From Moritella viscosa (lineage in GTDB: Bacteria > Pseudomonadota > Gammaproteobacteria > Enterobacterales > Moritellaceae), in assembly GCA_000953735.1 (NCBI GenBank), contig LN554852.1, positions 4,289,846-4,353,845 of the forward strand: a stretch of 64,000 bases of DNA, read 5' to 3'. A program made the position numbers and the translations under genes. Below are positions 37,089 to 48,264 of this stretch, piece after piece. Numbering within the stretch: position 1 is the first letter of the stretch; every line of letters begins with the position of its first letter. The notes under the pieces were generated by a model. The model was not told where the DNA came from. It made no database searches and worked only from the letters and a program-made list of their open reading frames with translations.

Positions 37089-38720
37089 TTAACAGACTAT
37101 CTGCTTTCTTTTTTGATGATGCTCATTTTTTATTTCATACATTTGGTTATCTGCACCAGTCAATAGCTCATCTGCGCTCATATTGTGGTGATAAACACTA
37201 TAACCAATGCTAATACCGATAGATACATTACACACAGATAAGGCGAATGATTGCAATAAAGTACGTTCAATCTGTTCACTTAGCTGACCAGCATAGCGAA
37301 GATTAGAGTTCGGCAGTAAAACCACAAACTCATCCCCACCTAGCCGCGTTAATAACTCGCCTGGCGCGCCAAGTAAACGTGACATACGTTGCGCAGCGGC
37401 AATAAGTAGTTCATCCCCTGCCGCATGCCCATAACGGTCATTGACTAACTTAAAACGATCCAGATCCATAAACAATAATACCGGTGTGATTTTTCCTTTT
37501 TTAGCTAGCGGCAGAATATGTTCAAGTGTCTCCATCAACTGAGTTCGGTTTGCTAGCCCAGTTAAGTTATCATGCATCGCTGCATACCTAACCTGTTGCT
37601 CTGCACGTCTCCTTTCCAAAATTTCGCGCTTTAATCTCTGGTTGATGACTAACAAATAAAATAACCACAAGCCATTAAATAACAACGCTACGGCGATAAC
37701 TTTCACCCAAACGCCCCACACTTTCCAGTCTATTTTGGCTCGAGGCGGCGTATAAATAAACTGACTAAAATCACTGCCTTGTGAAATAAAATTAAGATCA
37801 ATAAGTTGCTGTTGAATATCGGCAAGATGTTGACGATTAATATACCCCAAAGGCACAAAATCAGGCAAAATATAATCCCGCATAGTAATTAACTGATATT
37901 TAAATTGATTACGTAATACATCCAAAGAGGCTGACGGTAACTGCTGATTCAATGCCACCAATACATCAAGCGTTTCTTCAGTATGTGTTAACGCATATTC
38001 CCATCCTTGTAACACCGCAGTCCGAACTGCTGCAACACGCTCTGGGTTTAAGCTTGCTTCTGCTGCGCTGGTAAATAAGAAACCACTGTAAAAATCGATA
38101 CCATAATCTTTCGGCATAAAAATAATCGGTTCCGCGCCCTGACGAACAGCGTTATAGGGGCCACGAATTAAATTAATGCTGAGGGCGTCAAATTGATTGT
38201 GAACTAAAGTAGTAATATCACGCGCGGCCGATGTTGATAAAATATTGATTGAATCAATATTCTGTTTACGTAATAAACTGACCACTTCAATATCTTTAAA
38301 TTCAGGTAGTAACAGCACCCGTTTATCATTTAAATCGGATAACTTATTAATGCCTTTGTTTTTTAATACTAATAAAGCATTGGGTGAATGTTGAAATATG
38401 GCAGCAATAGCAACGAGAGCCCGGCCATTGGCTTTTTCAACCAAGACATCCGCATTTGTCACTCCGTAATCAGCCTCTCCTTGATCGACCGATTGGGTGA
38501 CTGATTGGCGAGAACGTGTCGACGTTAAGTCCACATTAAGACTCTGAGCACTAAAAAAACCCTTATGCTGCGCCATATAATAGCCCGCAGATTGAACCAC
38601 CGACGTAGGCGGTAATAAAATACGAACATGTTCGGTTTTATGTTCAGCTCGCACCGCAAAAGCGCTAATACCAAAAGATAAAGATAATGTGATAAAAATA
38701 GCGTATTTAATAAAAGTCAC
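37089..38720 (-). CDS. Diguanylate cyclase with periplasmic NMT1/THI5-like sensor
   Basis: 543 residues. A signal peptide (MTFIKYAIFITLSLSFGISA) leads into an ABC-type solute-binding domain of about 270 residues of the NMT1 kind (PTSVVQSAGYYMAQHKGFFS, GVTNADVLVEKANGRALVAI). A membrane segment near 318-340 (VIAVALLFNGLWLFYLLVIN) follows, then a GGDEF domain (HDNLTGLANRTQLMETL, LLFMDLDRFKLVNDRYGHAA, RLGGDEFVVLLP). The active-site GGDEF is intact; the RxxD inhibitory site five residues before it is absent. It should make cyclic di-GMP in response to a small periplasmic ligand, perhaps a pyrimidine or thiamine precursor by analogy. Confidence 0.9.
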   Translation of the reverse strand: MTFIKYAIFITLSLSFGISAFAVRAEHKTEHVRILLPPTSVVQSAGYYMAQHKGFFSAQSLNVDLTSTRSRQSVTQSVDQGEADYGVTNADVLVEKANGRALVAIAAIFQHSPNALLVLKNKGINKLSDLNDKRVLLLPEFKDIEVVSLLRKQNIDSINILSTSAARDITTLVHNQFDALSINLIRGPYNAVRQGAEPIIFMPKDYGIDFYSGFLFTSAAEASLNPERVAAVRTAVLQGWEYALTHTEETLDVLVALNQQLPSASLDVLRNQFKYQLITMRDYILPDFVPLGYINRQHLADIQQQLIDLNFISQGSDFSQFIYTPPRAKIDWKVWGVWVKVIAVALLFNGLWLFYLLVINQRLKREILERRRAEQQVRYAAMHDNLTGLANRTQLMETLEHILPLAKKGKITPVLLFMDLDRFKLVNDRYGHAAGDELLIAAAQRMSRLLGAPGELLTRLGGDEFVVLLPNSNLRYAGQLSEQIERTLLQSFALSVCNVSIGISIGYSVYHHNMSADELLTGADNQMYEIKNEHHQKRKQIVC

Positions 38721-38902
38721 AGGAAATAAAACAATCCATTGTTTATATTGTTTCGCTATTCTGCCAAGTTGTTAAATCGAAATCAAAATTTCATTACAAA
38801 CACTTAGTAAGCAATAACTTATTCGCCAATTAAAATCAGAGTAATAACAACATTTCATCGTAATTTAAAGATAAAGTCATTATATGCAATGAATGAAACA
38901 GG

Positions 38903-38940
38903 CAAAAAAAAACCCGTAATATCATAATTACAGGCTTTTA
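38903..38940 (-). terminator. Intrinsic terminator after ettA
   Basis: On the minus strand CCTGTAAT, loop TATGAT, ATTACGGG (one G-T pair), then a run of nine T. It sits 47 bases beyond the ettA stop. Confidence 0.9.
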
Positions 38941-38986
38941 TTCTTAATTCACATTTGTCGTTTCTTCGTCAAAATCGACGGTAAAA

Positions 38987-40657
38987 TTAACTAATGCGTT
39001 TGTATTTAATACGGTGCGGTTGTGTCGCTTCTGGCCCTAACGTTTTCTTCAGCCATGCTTCATAGTCGGTGTAGTTACCTTCGTAGAAGTTCACTTTACC
39101 TTCATCACGGTAATCAAGAATATGCGTAGCGATACGATCAAGGAACCAACGGTCATGGGAAATAACCATCGCACAACCAGGGAACTCAAGAATGGCTTCT
39201 TCGAGTGCACGTAATGTCTCGATATCCAAGTCATTAGTTGGCTCATCCAGCAGTAATACATTACCACCAGTCTGTAGTAGTTTAGCTAAATGTAAACGAC
39301 CACGCTCACCACCGGAAAGGTGACCAACACGTTTCTGCTGATCGGTACCTTTAAAGTTAAAACGGCTGCAATAAGCGCGAGATGGTATTTCAAAATTACC
39401 GATCTTGATCATATCCAGACCATCTGATAATTCTTGCCAAACAGTATTCTCACCGTTCATGTGATCACGGAACTGATCAACACTGGCAAGTTTCACACTT
39501 TCACCTACAGAGATAGAACCTGAATCTGGTGATTCACTGCCATCTAGCATTTTGAATAATGTTGATTTACCTGCACCATTAGGACCGATAATACCGACGA
39601 TCGCGCCTTTTGGCATAGAGAATGATAAATCATCAATAAGTACACGACCATCATAGGCTTTACCTAGATTTTCAACTTCAATCACTTTGTCGCCTAGACG
39701 CTCACCCGGTGGGATAAACAGTTCATTCGTTTCGTTACGACGTTGGTAATCTGATTGGTTAAGTTCTTCAAAACGTGCCATACGAGCTTTACTTTTCGCC
39801 TGACGACCTTTCGGATTTGAACGTACCCATTCAAGTTCTTTCTCAATCGATTTTTTGCGTGCGCTTTCTTTAGATGACTCTTGCTCAAGACGCGCATCTT
39901 TTTGTTCTAACCAAGAAGAGTAGTTACCTTCCCATGGAATACCTTCACCACGGTCAAGCTCTAAGATCCAACCAGCTACGTTATCAAGGAAGTATCTATC
40001 ATGCGTAATTGCAACAACAGTGCCTTCATAATCGTGTAAGAAGCGCTCTAACCAAGCCACAGATTCTGCATCCAAGTGGTTGGTTGGTTCGTCTAGTAGT
40101 AACATGTCTGGTTTTTCTAATAACAAACGACAGATAGCAACACGGCGACGTTCACCACCTGATAGGACTTTAATTTTAGTGTCCCAGTCAGGTAAACGTA
40201 ATGCATCAGCAGCACGCTCTAGTTGGTTTTCGATGTTGTGACCATCGTGCGCTTGAATGATAGATTCAAACTTTTCTTGTTGCTTTGCTAGCTTATCAAA
40301 ATCTGCATCTGGTTCTGCATAATCGGCATAAACTTTATCAAGACCTGCCATTGCATCTTTTAGTTCTGAAATCGCTTCTTCAACGGTTTCACGTACTGTT
40401 TTTTCCAGATCCAATACCGGTTCTTGCGGTAAGTAGCCGATCTTAGTGCCAGCAAGTGGACGCGCTTCACCTTCGAAGTCTTGATCTACGCCAGCCATAA
40501 TACGTAACAGACTTGATTTACCAGAGCCGTTTAGACCTAATACGCCGATCTTAGCGCCAGGGTAGAAACTTAGTGAAATATCTTTAAGAATGTGACGCTT
40601 CGGTGGCACAATTTTGCCAACACGATGCATCGAATAAATAAACTGAGGACCAGCCAT
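38987..40657 (-). CDS. ettA: Energy-dependent translational throttle protein EttA (ABC-F)
   Basis: Ribosome-associated ABC-F ATPase that gates the first elongation step according to the ATP/ADP ratio. Start 40657 (MAGPQFIYSMHRVGKIVPPK) matches the family; an 18-codon extension is not needed. Two ABC domains: Walker A GLNGSGKSSLLRI and GPNGAGKSTLFKM, signatures LSGGERRRVAICRLL and LSGGERGRLHLAKLL, Walker B LLLDEPTNHLD and LLLDEPTNDLD. The linker has the charged PtIM-like region and RYPKG-type KGRQAKSKARMARFEEL. 556 residues, the normal length. Confidence 0.97.
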   Translation of the reverse strand: MAGPQFIYSMHRVGKIVPPKRHILKDISLSFYPGAKIGVLGLNGSGKSSLLRIMAGVDQDFEGEARPLAGTKIGYLPQEPVLDLEKTVRETVEEAISELKDAMAGLDKVYADYAEPDADFDKLAKQQEKFESIIQAHDGHNIENQLERAADALRLPDWDTKIKVLSGGERRRVAICRLLLEKPDMLLLDEPTNHLDAESVAWLERFLHDYEGTVVAITHDRYFLDNVAGWILELDRGEGIPWEGNYSSWLEQKDARLEQESSKESARKKSIEKELEWVRSNPKGRQAKSKARMARFEELNQSDYQRRNETNELFIPPGERLGDKVIEVENLGKAYDGRVLIDDLSFSMPKGAIVGIIGPNGAGKSTLFKMLDGSESPDSGSISVGESVKLASVDQFRDHMNGENTVWQELSDGLDMIKIGNFEIPSRAYCSRFNFKGTDQQKRVGHLSGGERGRLHLAKLLQTGGNVLLLDEPTNDLDIETLRALEEAILEFPGCAMVISHDRWFLDRIATHILDYRDEGKVNFYEGNYTDYEAWLKKTLGPEATQPHRIKYKRIS

Positions 40658-40734
40658 TATGTTCTCTTTTAACAAGGAATAAGGAATGTGGGATAATTGT
40701 AAACCTTGCATGCAGTCGACACAAGAAAAAGAGC

Positions 40735-40771
40735 GACCCCACCCTAACCCTCCCCTTAAAAAGGGTGGGAA
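40735..40771. repeat. G/C-rich dispersed repeat, copy 2
   Basis: ACCCCACCCTAACCCTCCCC, then AAAAAGGGTGGGAAC, a self-complementary arm pair. It sits in the ettA-deoD gap, about 60 bases from a third copy. Confidence 0.55.
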
Positions 40772-40830
40772 CTAAAGCAACATCAAGCCAATACAACACT
40801 AACTCAATTGATAATAAGGTCTGCTCTTTG

Positions 40831-40869
40831 CACCTCCCCTTAACTTAGGGGGAGGCTGGGAGGGGGTCT
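40831..40869. repeat. G/C-rich dispersed repeat, copy 3
   Basis: CACCTCCCCTTAACTTAGGG, then GGAGGCTGGGAGGGGGT; the first arm pairs with the middle. Its reverse complement lines up with copy 1 at 30345-30385 (CCCTCCCA-GCC-CCCC). It lies 12 bases from the deoD stop, so it will be in the deoD transcript tail and could act as a hairpin there. Confidence 0.55.
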
Positions 40870-40880
40870 TTATATAATAC

Positions 40881-41594
40881 TTAGTCTTCGATTAACACAG
40901 ACTCTAATGCCATGATGATCATGTCATTGAATGTTAATTGACGTTCTTCAGCCGTTGTAACTTCACCAGTACGGATATGATCAGATACAGTGCAGATACA
41001 GATAGCATTTGCGCCGAATTCTGCAGCTACGCCGTATAGGCCAGCAGCTTCCATTTCTACGCCAAGTACACCTAATTTTTCCATTGAATCAAATAATTCT
41101 GGTTTTGGTGTATAGAATAAATCTGCTGAGAAGATGTTACCTACTTTAGCATCGATATTACATGCTTTAGCAGCACGTGTAACTTTACTTAGTAGTTCCC
41201 AAGATGCGATAGCTGCGAAATCATAACCGTCAAAACGTGCACGGTTAACAGCTGAATCTGTACATGCACCCATGCCGATCACGACGTCACGTACTTTAAC
41301 GTCAGTGCTGATCGCACCACAGCTACCAATACGGATAAGGTTTTTAACACCGAATTCAGTAATTAATTCTTTTGCATAGATAGAGCAAGATGGGATACCC
41401 ATACCTGAACCCATCACAGAGATACGCTTACCTTTGTAAGTGCCCGTGAAACCTAACATGTTACGCACGTCATTCACTTGCTTAATATCTTCTAAAAATG
41501 TTTCTGCGATGTATTTAGCGCGTAGTGGATCACCTGGGAATAATACCGTTTCAGCGAAATCACCTTTTTCTGCGTTAATATGTGGAGTTGCCAT
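40881..41594 (-). CDS. deoD: Purine nucleoside phosphorylase
   Basis: Phosphorolysis of purine (deoxy)nucleosides. Start 41594 ([20 protein letters not shown]) has GAAGGT eight bases upstream and matches the family. 237 residues, the hexameric DeoD type: [26 protein letters not shown] [40 protein letters not shown] and [11 protein letters not shown]. Last gene of deoC-deoA-deoB-deoD. Confidence 0.97.
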   Translation of the reverse strand: MATPHINAEKGDFAETVLFPGDPLRAKYIAETFLEDIKQVNDVRNMLGFTGTYKGKRISVMGSGMGIPSCSIYAKELITEFGVKNLIRIGSCGAISTDVKVRDVVIGMGACTDSAVNRARFDGYDFAAIASWELLSKVTRAAKACNIDAKVGNIFSADLFYTPKPELFDSMEKLGVLGVEMEAAGLYGVAAEFGANAICICTVSDHIRTGEVTTAEERQLTFNDMIIMALESVLIED

Positions 41595-41681
41595 TATTGT
41601 TACCTTCTTTGTTTTAGTTATACTCAGCATTCTTAGCTGAGTACTTTATTTATGAAATAGTGTATTTATAAACATTGTTAT

Positions 41682-42899
41682 TTATAAAAAGCTTTTACCA
41701 TATTCAAGCTTTGGTAAATCGTGATACGCCGCAATTGACTGACCAATATCAGCAAATGTCTCGCGTAAACCCAGCGGACCTTTTGGTACATTTTGACCAT
41801 AAAAGATGACTGGAATATGTTCACGGGTATGATCTGTACCCGGAGCAGTTGGATCACAACCGTGATCCGCAGTTAATACCACAATATCGTCTTCACCTAG
41901 GATCTCAAGTAACTCAGGTAAACGCGTATCGAAATACTCTAACCCTTTGGCATAACCAGCAACATCACGACGATGTCCCCACGAAGAGTCAAAATCAACA
42001 AAGTTAGTGAATACGATCGTTTGATCACCCGCTTGTTTTACTTGCTCTAACGTCAGATCAAACAAGGCTTCAAGGCCAGTTGCTTTCACTTTTTTAGTAA
42101 TGCCTTGCTGTGCGTAAATATCCGCAATCTTACCCACACTTACTACTTCACCACCAGCTTCAGCCATTCGGTCTAATAATGTTGGTGCAGGTGGTAACAC
42201 TGAATAATCACGACGATTACCAGTACGTGCAAAATCACTCTTATCAGCCCCAACAAATGGACGCGCAATAACACGGCCAATGTTGTACGGTTCTAATAAT
42301 TCACGTGCTAATTCACATAATTTAAGTAAACGTTCAAGACCAAAGGTCTCTTCATGACACGCAATTTGAAATACACTGTCTGCCGAAGTATAGAAAATTG
42401 GTTTACCAGATGCCATATGCTCGGCACCCAACTGTTCTAATATCTCAGTACCTGAAGAATGGCAGTTACCTAAATAACCCGGTAAGTCTGCTTGTTCGAC
42501 TAACTGCTCCAGTAATTCTTGTGGAAAACTGTTTTCAGTATCCGAGAAATACCCCCAATCAAACAGTACTGGTACGCCCGCGATTTCCCAGTGGCCACTT
42601 GGTGTATCTTTGCCACTCGAGATCTCTTGTGCGTAACCGTATGCACCAATAACCTCTGTGCTTTCATCTAAGCCGGCAGGAAATGAGCCCACACTATCGG
42701 CACAAGCATGCGCAAGACCCAATTTGGTTAAATTAGGGATATATAATGGACCTTCACGACCCTCATCCGCTTTACCTTCAGCACACCATTGAGCGATGTG
42801 ACCAAACGTGTTACTGCCTACATCACCAAATTTATCAGCATCGGCAGAAGCACCAATACCCAATGAATCCAACATTAATATAATTGTACGTTTCATCAT
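41682..42899 (-). CDS. deoB: Phosphopentomutase
   Basis: Interconverts (deoxy)ribose 1- and 5-phosphate, linking DeoA/DeoD products to DeoC. 405 residues of the alkaline-phosphatase superfamily. It starts [20 protein letters not shown] with the metal-binding Asp and has [16 protein letters not shown] near residue 93 and [20 protein letters not shown] near 340. Two adjacent ATGs can serve as start; AGGT precedes them. It sits about 60 bases after deoA. Confidence 0.97.
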   Translation of the reverse strand: MMKRTIILMLDSLGIGASADADKFGDVGSNTFGHIAQWCAEGKADEGREGPLYIPNLTKLGLAHACADSVGSFPAGLDESTEVIGAYGYAQEISSGKDTPSGHWEIAGVPVLFDWGYFSDTENSFPQELLEQLVEQADLPGYLGNCHSSGTEILEQLGAEHMASGKPIFYTSADSVFQIACHEETFGLERLLKLCELARELLEPYNIGRVIARPFVGADKSDFARTGNRRDYSVLPPAPTLLDRMAEAGGEVVSVGKIADIYAQQGITKKVKATGLEALFDLTLEQVKQAGDQTIVFTNFVDFDSSWGHRRDVAGYAKGLEYFDTRLPELLEILGEDDIVVLTADHGCDPTAPGTDHTREHIPVIFYGQNVPKGPLGLRETFADIGQSIAAYHDLPKLEYGKSFL

Positions 42900-42958
42900 T
42901 CTGACCTATTTTTATTATATATTTTTAACTATGCTCTACATTAAATATTAACTAAGTG

Positions 42959-44290
42959 TTAAACATCTGAAAGTCGAATTTGTTGATAAACATCAGCACT
43001 TGCAGCTGGCTTAATATCACCGATATGAATCGATTTCAAGATTTCTGCTTGTGCGGCTTCAAACTGCGCATCACTACGAGCATGCACCATAGCAATCGGT
43101 GTTTGTGCATCGAGTTGTTGACCCAGCGCTGCAATATCAGATAAGCCAACAGCATAATCGATTTGATCTGTCGCCACACGACGACCACCACCCATAGCAA
43201 CAACCGCCATACCAAAACCACGGGTATCCATCTCAGTTAAATAACCACTTTGCGCTGCATATACTGGACGAATAATATCTGTTTTTGGTAAGTGTAGATC
43301 ATAGTTGTCAACAAAATCAGTTGGACCGCCTAAACCTGAAACCATAATACCAAACAATTCAGCCGCTTTACCGTTATCTAATACGGCTTGTAATTTATTA
43401 CGCGCATCATCAGCGTCTGTCGCAAGATTTGCTGACAATAGCATTTCAATACATAACGCCATTGTGACAGCAAACAAACGTGGGTTACGGTATTCACCCG
43501 TTAAGAAACGTACCGCTTCACGCACTTCAACTGCATTACCTGCACTACTTGCCAATACTTGATTCATATCGGTAATTAATGCTGATGTTTTACAACCAGC
43601 ACCATTGGCAACTGAAACAATACTTTTAGCCAGCTCAACAGATTGCTCATGAGTCGGCATAAAAGCACCACTGCCAGATTTCACATCCATCACTAACGCA
43701 TCAAGACCAGCAGCCAATTTTTTCGATAAAATAGAGGCAGTGATCAGCGAAATAGACTCTACCGTGGCCGTAATATCACGAATACCGTAGAAACGTTTAT
43801 CCGCAGGGGCTAGATTTGCTGATTGACCAACAATCGCAACGCCACTGGTTTTTACCACTTGACGAAATAACGCATTATCAACCGTTGTTTGATAACCAGG
43901 GATCGCATCTAATTTATCAAGTGTACCGCCAGTATGACCCAGGCCTCGACCTGAAATCATTGGGACAAAACCACCACATGCTGCAACCATAGGACCAAGC
44001 ATCAGTGAAATGACATCACCGACACCACCTGTTGAATGCTTATCGACGATTGGGCCATTAAGTTGCATTGAATCCCAATTTAATACGTCACCTGAATCTC
44101 GCATTGCTGATGTGATCGCAATACGTTCATCCATGTTCATGTCATTAAAATAAGTCGCCATCGCAAATGCGGCGATCTGTCCTTCCGAAATGCTGTTATC
44201 AGCAATACCATTAACAAAATATTCAATTTCAGCACGACTTAATATTTCGCCATTACGTTTACGACGAATAATCTCTTGCGGTATGAACAT
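42959..44290 (-). CDS. deoA: Thymidine phosphorylase
   Basis: Cleaves thymidine and deoxyuridine with phosphate. Start ATG 44290 ([20 protein letters not shown]) has AAGGAG nine bases before it. 443 residues: [20 protein letters not shown] near residue 83 (phosphate loop), [20 protein letters not shown] near 114 and [16 protein letters not shown] near 200. Complete. The 190 bases before it separate it from deoC; no terminator is seen there, so one operon is likely. Confidence 0.97.
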   Translation of the reverse strand: MFIPQEIIRRKRNGEILSRAEIEYFVNGIADNSISEGQIAAFAMATYFNDMNMDERIAITSAMRDSGDVLNWDSMQLNGPIVDKHSTGGVGDVISLMLGPMVAACGGFVPMISGRGLGHTGGTLDKLDAIPGYQTTVDNALFRQVVKTSGVAIVGQSANLAPADKRFYGIRDITATVESISLITASILSKKLAAGLDALVMDVKSGSGAFMPTHEQSVELAKSIVSVANGAGCKTSALITDMNQVLASSAGNAVEVREAVRFLTGEYRNPRLFAVTMALCIEMLLSANLATDADDARNKLQAVLDNGKAAELFGIMVSGLGGPTDFVDNYDLHLPKTDIIRPVYAAQSGYLTEMDTRGFGMAVVAMGGGRRVATDQIDYAVGLSDIAALGQQLDAQTPIAMVHARSDAQFEAAQAEILKSIHIGDIKPAASADVYQQIRLSDV

Positions 44291-44482
44291 AACTACCAAC
44301 TCCTTAAATAAGAAAAAGCTACTCCTTAAAATGGGAAGAGCTTAGTTAAATACAGAAAGTTAGGATCGAATAAGCACATGCAGTATTGATTAGGTCATGT
44401 CAGTTATTACCAACGTGTACTCTTAGCCAATACAAAACACTTTGTTTGGGAATATTGCTTTATCGAACCCGGAACGAGATAA

Positions 44483-45277
44483 TTAGTAACCGCTGTTATC
44501 AGCTGCTTTCTCTACTGATGGGGACTCAGCTAATTCAAGCTCAGCTAATAAGTTAGCAAGCAGGCTTGAAGCACCGAAACGGAATTTGGCTGGAGATACC
44601 CAGTCTTGACCTAGAATTGATTCTGCTAATGCAAGGTATTCACCTGCTTGCTCAGCATTTTTAACGCCACCCGCTGGTTTGAAACCAACATCGGTGTTTT
44701 TCTCACTGATCACTGTAAGCATGATCTTAGCGAATTCGAGTGTTGCATTTACAGGCACTTTACCTGTCGATGTTTTAATAAAGTCAGCACCAGCATCAAT
44801 CGAGATCTCACTTGCTTGACGGATTAATGCTTCAGTTTTAAGTTCACCTGTTTCTACGATGACTTTAAGTTGAACATTTGCAGGACATACTTCCTTACAC
44901 GCTTTAACTAATTTAAAACCAACATCAGCATTACCAGCCATTAGTGCGCGGTATGGGAATACAACATCAACTTCATCAGCACCGTATGCAACAGCCGCTT
45001 TCGTTTCTGCAACTGCAATAGCAATAGCAACATCATCGTTACCGTGTGGAAAGTTAGTTACCGTTGCGATTTTTACCGTATCAGCACCAATTGAATTTAA
45101 TGTTTTACGTGCGATAGGAATAAAGCGAGGGTAGATACAAACAGCAGCAGTGTTACCAGCTGCACTTTTTGCTTTATGACACAGTTCAATTACTGTTGCA
45201 TCGGTATCATCATCATTAAGTGTAGTTAAGTCCATCATATTTAATGCACGTTGTGCTGCTACTTTAAAGTTACTCAT
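44483..45277 (-). CDS. deoC: Deoxyribose-phosphate aldolase
   Basis: Splits deoxyribose 5-phosphate to acetaldehyde and glyceraldehyde 3-phosphate. 264 residues of the class I type: [47 protein letters not shown], the Schiff-base Lys in [17 protein letters not shown] near residue 167, and [15 protein letters not shown] near 200. First gene of the deo operon after a 667-base leader that also holds the nupC terminator and an inverted repeat at 45327. Confidence 0.97.
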   Translation of the reverse strand: MSNFKVAAQRALNMMDLTTLNDDDTDATVIELCHKAKSAAGNTAAVCIYPRFIPIARKTLNSIGADTVKIATVTNFPHGNDDVAIAIAVAETKAAVAYGADEVDVVFPYRALMAGNADVGFKLVKACKEVCPANVQLKVIVETGELKTEALIRQASEISIDAGADFIKTSTGKVPVNATLEFAKIMLTVISEKNTDVGFKPAGGVKNAEQAGEYLALAESILGQDWVSPAKFRFGASSLLANLLAELELAESPSVEKAADNSGY

Positions 45278-45326
45278 ATTAAGTCTCCAAATTTATTGAA
45301 ATTTTTATAAACCAATAGTGAAATCG

Positions 45327-45348
45327 CAGTAATTAAAATTAATTACTG
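45327..45348. promoter_or_regulatory. Inverted repeat upstream of deoC, candidate operator
   Basis: CAGTAATT and its exact reverse complement AATTACTG flank AAAATT, a 22-bp near-palindrome 50 bases upstream of the deoC ATG. The position fits an operator or leader element of the deo operon. It does not match the E. coli DeoR or CytR consensus that I remember. The rest of 45278-45850 shows no gene and no clear CRP site to my eye. Confidence 0.45.
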
Positions 45349-45853
45349 GCGGTAGCTATTCTGGAATAATTCAAATAAAGAAATGCTTAGCCGAAGATTA
45401 AAACCTAAGGTAAATCGATGACGTATAAGTGATCCATACTTATCTTGTAATAAGCGCAAATCGGACTATCGACATAACTATCTTTAAGATAAATATCCAT
45501 TAAGAATAACTATGCGGACTTGGTTCCGTGAAGACTTGATATAATTATCAATCAACATCCGTGTAACCGCGCTAATACAATTGTCTATCACCTAGATCTA
45601 AAGTGTAAATAGTCAGTTATATTAAACGAAGCATACCAAAAGTACTTCATGTACGTTCAGCTAAAACTACTCATTTGAGGTTACTCTCAGTGCTGATAAA
45701 ATCAAGCGATAGCTCCCCTCAGAATCGACCTACATCTCACTATGAGAAAATAGATATAGTACAATGCAACATGCAAGCTATAGACGTGTCTAAGTGTCTA
45801 ATTTATAGACTGTTTGGTTATAATTTAGTGATTAACATTTGATTTATACAGGC

Positions 45854-45896
45854 AAAAAAATGCCCCCAAACTGTGACTTAAACAATTTGGGGGCAT
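45854..45896 (-). terminator. Intrinsic terminator after nupC
   Basis: On the minus strand ATGCCCCCAAA and TTTGGGGGCAT form a perfect 11-bp stem around a 15-base loop, followed by TTTTTT. It lies 49 bases beyond the nupC stop and separates nupC from the deo operon. Confidence 0.95.
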
Positions 45897-45944
45897 TATC
45901 TATTTTATAGCTGTCATCGATACAGCTTATAAATTATCAGTACA

Positions 45945-47168
45945 TTAAACTAAGAATAGACCCGCTAATGCAGCACTCATTAAGTTAGCGAGAGAAGCAG
46001 CAAGTACCGCTTTCATCCCCATGCTTGCAATGTCTGCACGACGTGTTGGCGCTAAGCTACCTAAACCACCGAGTAGAATTGCAATTGATGAGAAGTTAGC
46101 AAAGCCACATAGAGCAAATGAGATAATGATTTGAGTATGCTCAGATAGTTCGTTGTTTTTAATGTAGCTAACGAAATCTAGGAAAGCAACAAATTCATTC
46201 ACTACCAGTTTTTGACCGATGAAGCTACCAGCAGCTTCCGCTTCATGCCATGGCACACCAATAATAAATGCAAGTGGTGAGAATACCTTACCTAAGATCA
46301 TTTGAATTGTTAGGTCAGGCATATCGAACAAACCACCGATACTACCTGTGATACCATTGGCTAATGCAATTAGACCAACGAATGCAATTAACATTGCACC
46401 AACGTTAAGCGCAAGCATCATACCTGAAGATGCACCAGCAGCTGCTGCGTCTAGCACGTTAGCTGGTTTTTCATCTTCGCTATCATCAAGATCATCAAGC
46501 GTGACTTTTGGTGTCTCTGTTTCAGGTTTAATGATTTTAGCCATTAATAGGCCACCCGGTGCAGCCATGAATGATGCGGCAACCAAATACTCAATCTTAA
46601 TACCAAGACCAGCATAACCAGCTAATACTGAACCAGCGATAGAAGCAAGACCACCAACCATAACGGCAAATAGTTCTGATTTAGTCATTGATTTAATAAA
46701 CGGACGCACAACAAGTGGCGCTTCAGTTTGACCAACAAAGATATTTGCAGTTGCAGAAAGTGATTCAGAACGACTTGTACCTAATAACTTCTGTAAGCCA
46801 CCACCGATAAAGTTAATTACCACGCTCATTACACCGATATAGTATAAAACAGCGATTAATGATGAGAAGAAAACGATTACTGGTAATACGTTAATCGCAA
46901 AGATGAAACCAAGTTTGAATTTCGCTAAGTCACCAAATAAGAATTGAATACCTTCATTACCGTAACCAATTACTTTGGCTACACCAAAAGAAAGACCTTG
47001 CAGTAATTCTTTACCCGGAGGGAAATACAAAATAAAGGCACCAATGGCAACCTGGATAGCAAATGCGCCACCAACGGTGCGAAGGTTAATTGCTTTTCTG
47101 TTATCAGATAACAGAACCGCCAGACCGAGTAGGACAAATACGCCTACAATACCCATTACAAAATTCAT
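45945..47168 (-). CDS. nupC: Concentrative nucleoside transporter
   Basis: Inner-membrane nucleoside importer of the CNT family, coupled to a cation gradient. 407 residues with about ten hydrophobic segments. The family-diagnostic [40 protein letters not shown] and [18 protein letters not shown] are present. It has its own terminator and sits just upstream of the deo operon, which would catabolise the imported nucleosides. Confidence 0.95.
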   Translation of the reverse strand: MNFVMGIVGVFVLLGLAVLLSDNRKAINLRTVGGAFAIQVAIGAFILYFPPGKELLQGLSFGVAKVIGYGNEGIQFLFGDLAKFKLGFIFAINVLPVIVFFSSLIAVLYYIGVMSVVINFIGGGLQKLLGTSRSESLSATANIFVGQTEAPLVVRPFIKSMTKSELFAVMVGGLASIAGSVLAGYAGLGIKIEYLVAASFMAAPGGLLMAKIIKPETETPKVTLDDLDDSEDEKPANVLDAAAAGASSGMMLALNVGAMLIAFVGLIALANGITGSIGGLFDMPDLTIQMILGKVFSPLAFIIGVPWHEAEAAGSFIGQKLVVNEFVAFLDFVSYIKNNELSEHTQIIISFALCGFANFSSIAILLGGLGSLAPTRRADIASMGMKAVLAASLANLMSAALAGLFLV

Positions 47169-47386
47169 CAGGAATAATCTCCAAGTCTCGCTTCAAAAAT
47201 GTTTTGTTTATTTGTGTCGTAAACAAAATAGTCGATTAAAGTGTAATTTATAGTAAATTTACGATTTAATCATTGATTATAACAATTGGCGAGATTATAA
47301 CTGTTATTAGCTACTTGTTAAGTGCTTGAGATCAGACCTCTCAAAATAGTTTCAAAAAAGTTGATTTATTTTCAAAAAGGGTGCAA

Positions 47387-48154
47387 TTACGACATAAATA
47401 GTTCAGTAAACGAACTATAATTGGCTTTTGCAATTAATTCTTCCGGCTCTTTCCGTAATTTCGTCAGTATTTTTAACACTTCTGCAATGTTAGCCGGTTC
47501 ATTTCTCAGTCCTTGATAACCCAATATAGGCATATCTGGCGAGTCCGTTTCTAACAATAACGAGGTTAACGGTAATTCACTGACAGCTTGCCTGGTTTTT
47601 ACTGCTCTTGGATACGTAATCACCCCACCAATACCTAATTTAAATCCGAGTTTTATGTATTGCATACCTAATTGGCTGCTGCCACTAAAGCCGTGGAGCA
47701 CACCACCACGTGGTAATCTCACTTGTTGTAATAACTGAATCAATTCGTTGTGTGCTTTACGGCAATGTAAAATAACTGGCAAATCATAGTGTTTAGCGAG
47801 CAATAATTGCTGCTTACAAATCTGTAATTGTTGTTCGAACGGAAAATTGACCGCTTTATCAAGCCCAAACTCGCCAACAGCAACGATACCCTTTTCTGCA
47901 GCTAAATATTCATCAAGTAATTGCAAATGGCTATTATCAAAGTCTGCCAGAAAATACGGGTGAATACCTAACGCTGGATAAACCCCATCATGCTGATTGG
48001 CTAGCGCTAATACAGCCTGCCAATTTTGCACGCCAATACCAGGCACTAAGAAACGTTTAACCCCCTTATTTCTCGCTCGATTTAATACCGCTATCAAATC
48101 AGTATTAAAATCTACAAAGTCTAAATGGCAATGGCTATCGATGAGTTCTATCAC
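47387..48154 (-). CDS. TatD-family metal-dependent hydrolase (YjjV-like)
   Basis: 255 residues, TIM-barrel deoxyribonuclease-like hydrolase. Metal ligands are visible: IDSHCHLDF at residue 4, VGEFGLDKA near 93, ILHCRKAHNELI near 127, GVLHGFSG near 150 and LETDSPDMP near 200. In E. coli yjjV also lies beside the deo genes. The substrate is uncertain; other members act as 3'-5' DNA nucleases or D-aminoacyl-tRNA deacylase-like enzymes. Confidence 0.9.
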   Translation of the reverse strand: MIELIDSHCHLDFVDFNTDLIAVLNRARNKGVKRFLVPGIGVQNWQAVLALANQHDGVYPALGIHPYFLADFDNSHLQLLDEYLAAEKGIVAVGEFGLDKAVNFPFEQQLQICKQQLLLAKHYDLPVILHCRKAHNELIQLLQQVRLPRGGVLHGFSGSSQLGMQYIKLGFKLGIGGVITYPRAVKTRQAVSELPLTSLLLETDSPDMPILGYQGLRNEPANIAEVLKILTKLRKEPEELIAKANYSSFTELFMS

Positions 48155-48264
48155 TAAATACGTCGCCTTTTTGATTGTTCACCCAAGTAGTGAAATAAAG
48201 AGATAGTGTAACTTGCTGCATAATTTGATTTAATAGCGGGGTTAATCATTAATTTAGAACCTTT

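Noticed and set aside
45278..45850. A riboswitch or small gene in the deoC leader
   Set aside because: No known riboswitch core, open frame or RNA-gene pattern was recognised, only the palindrome at 45327.
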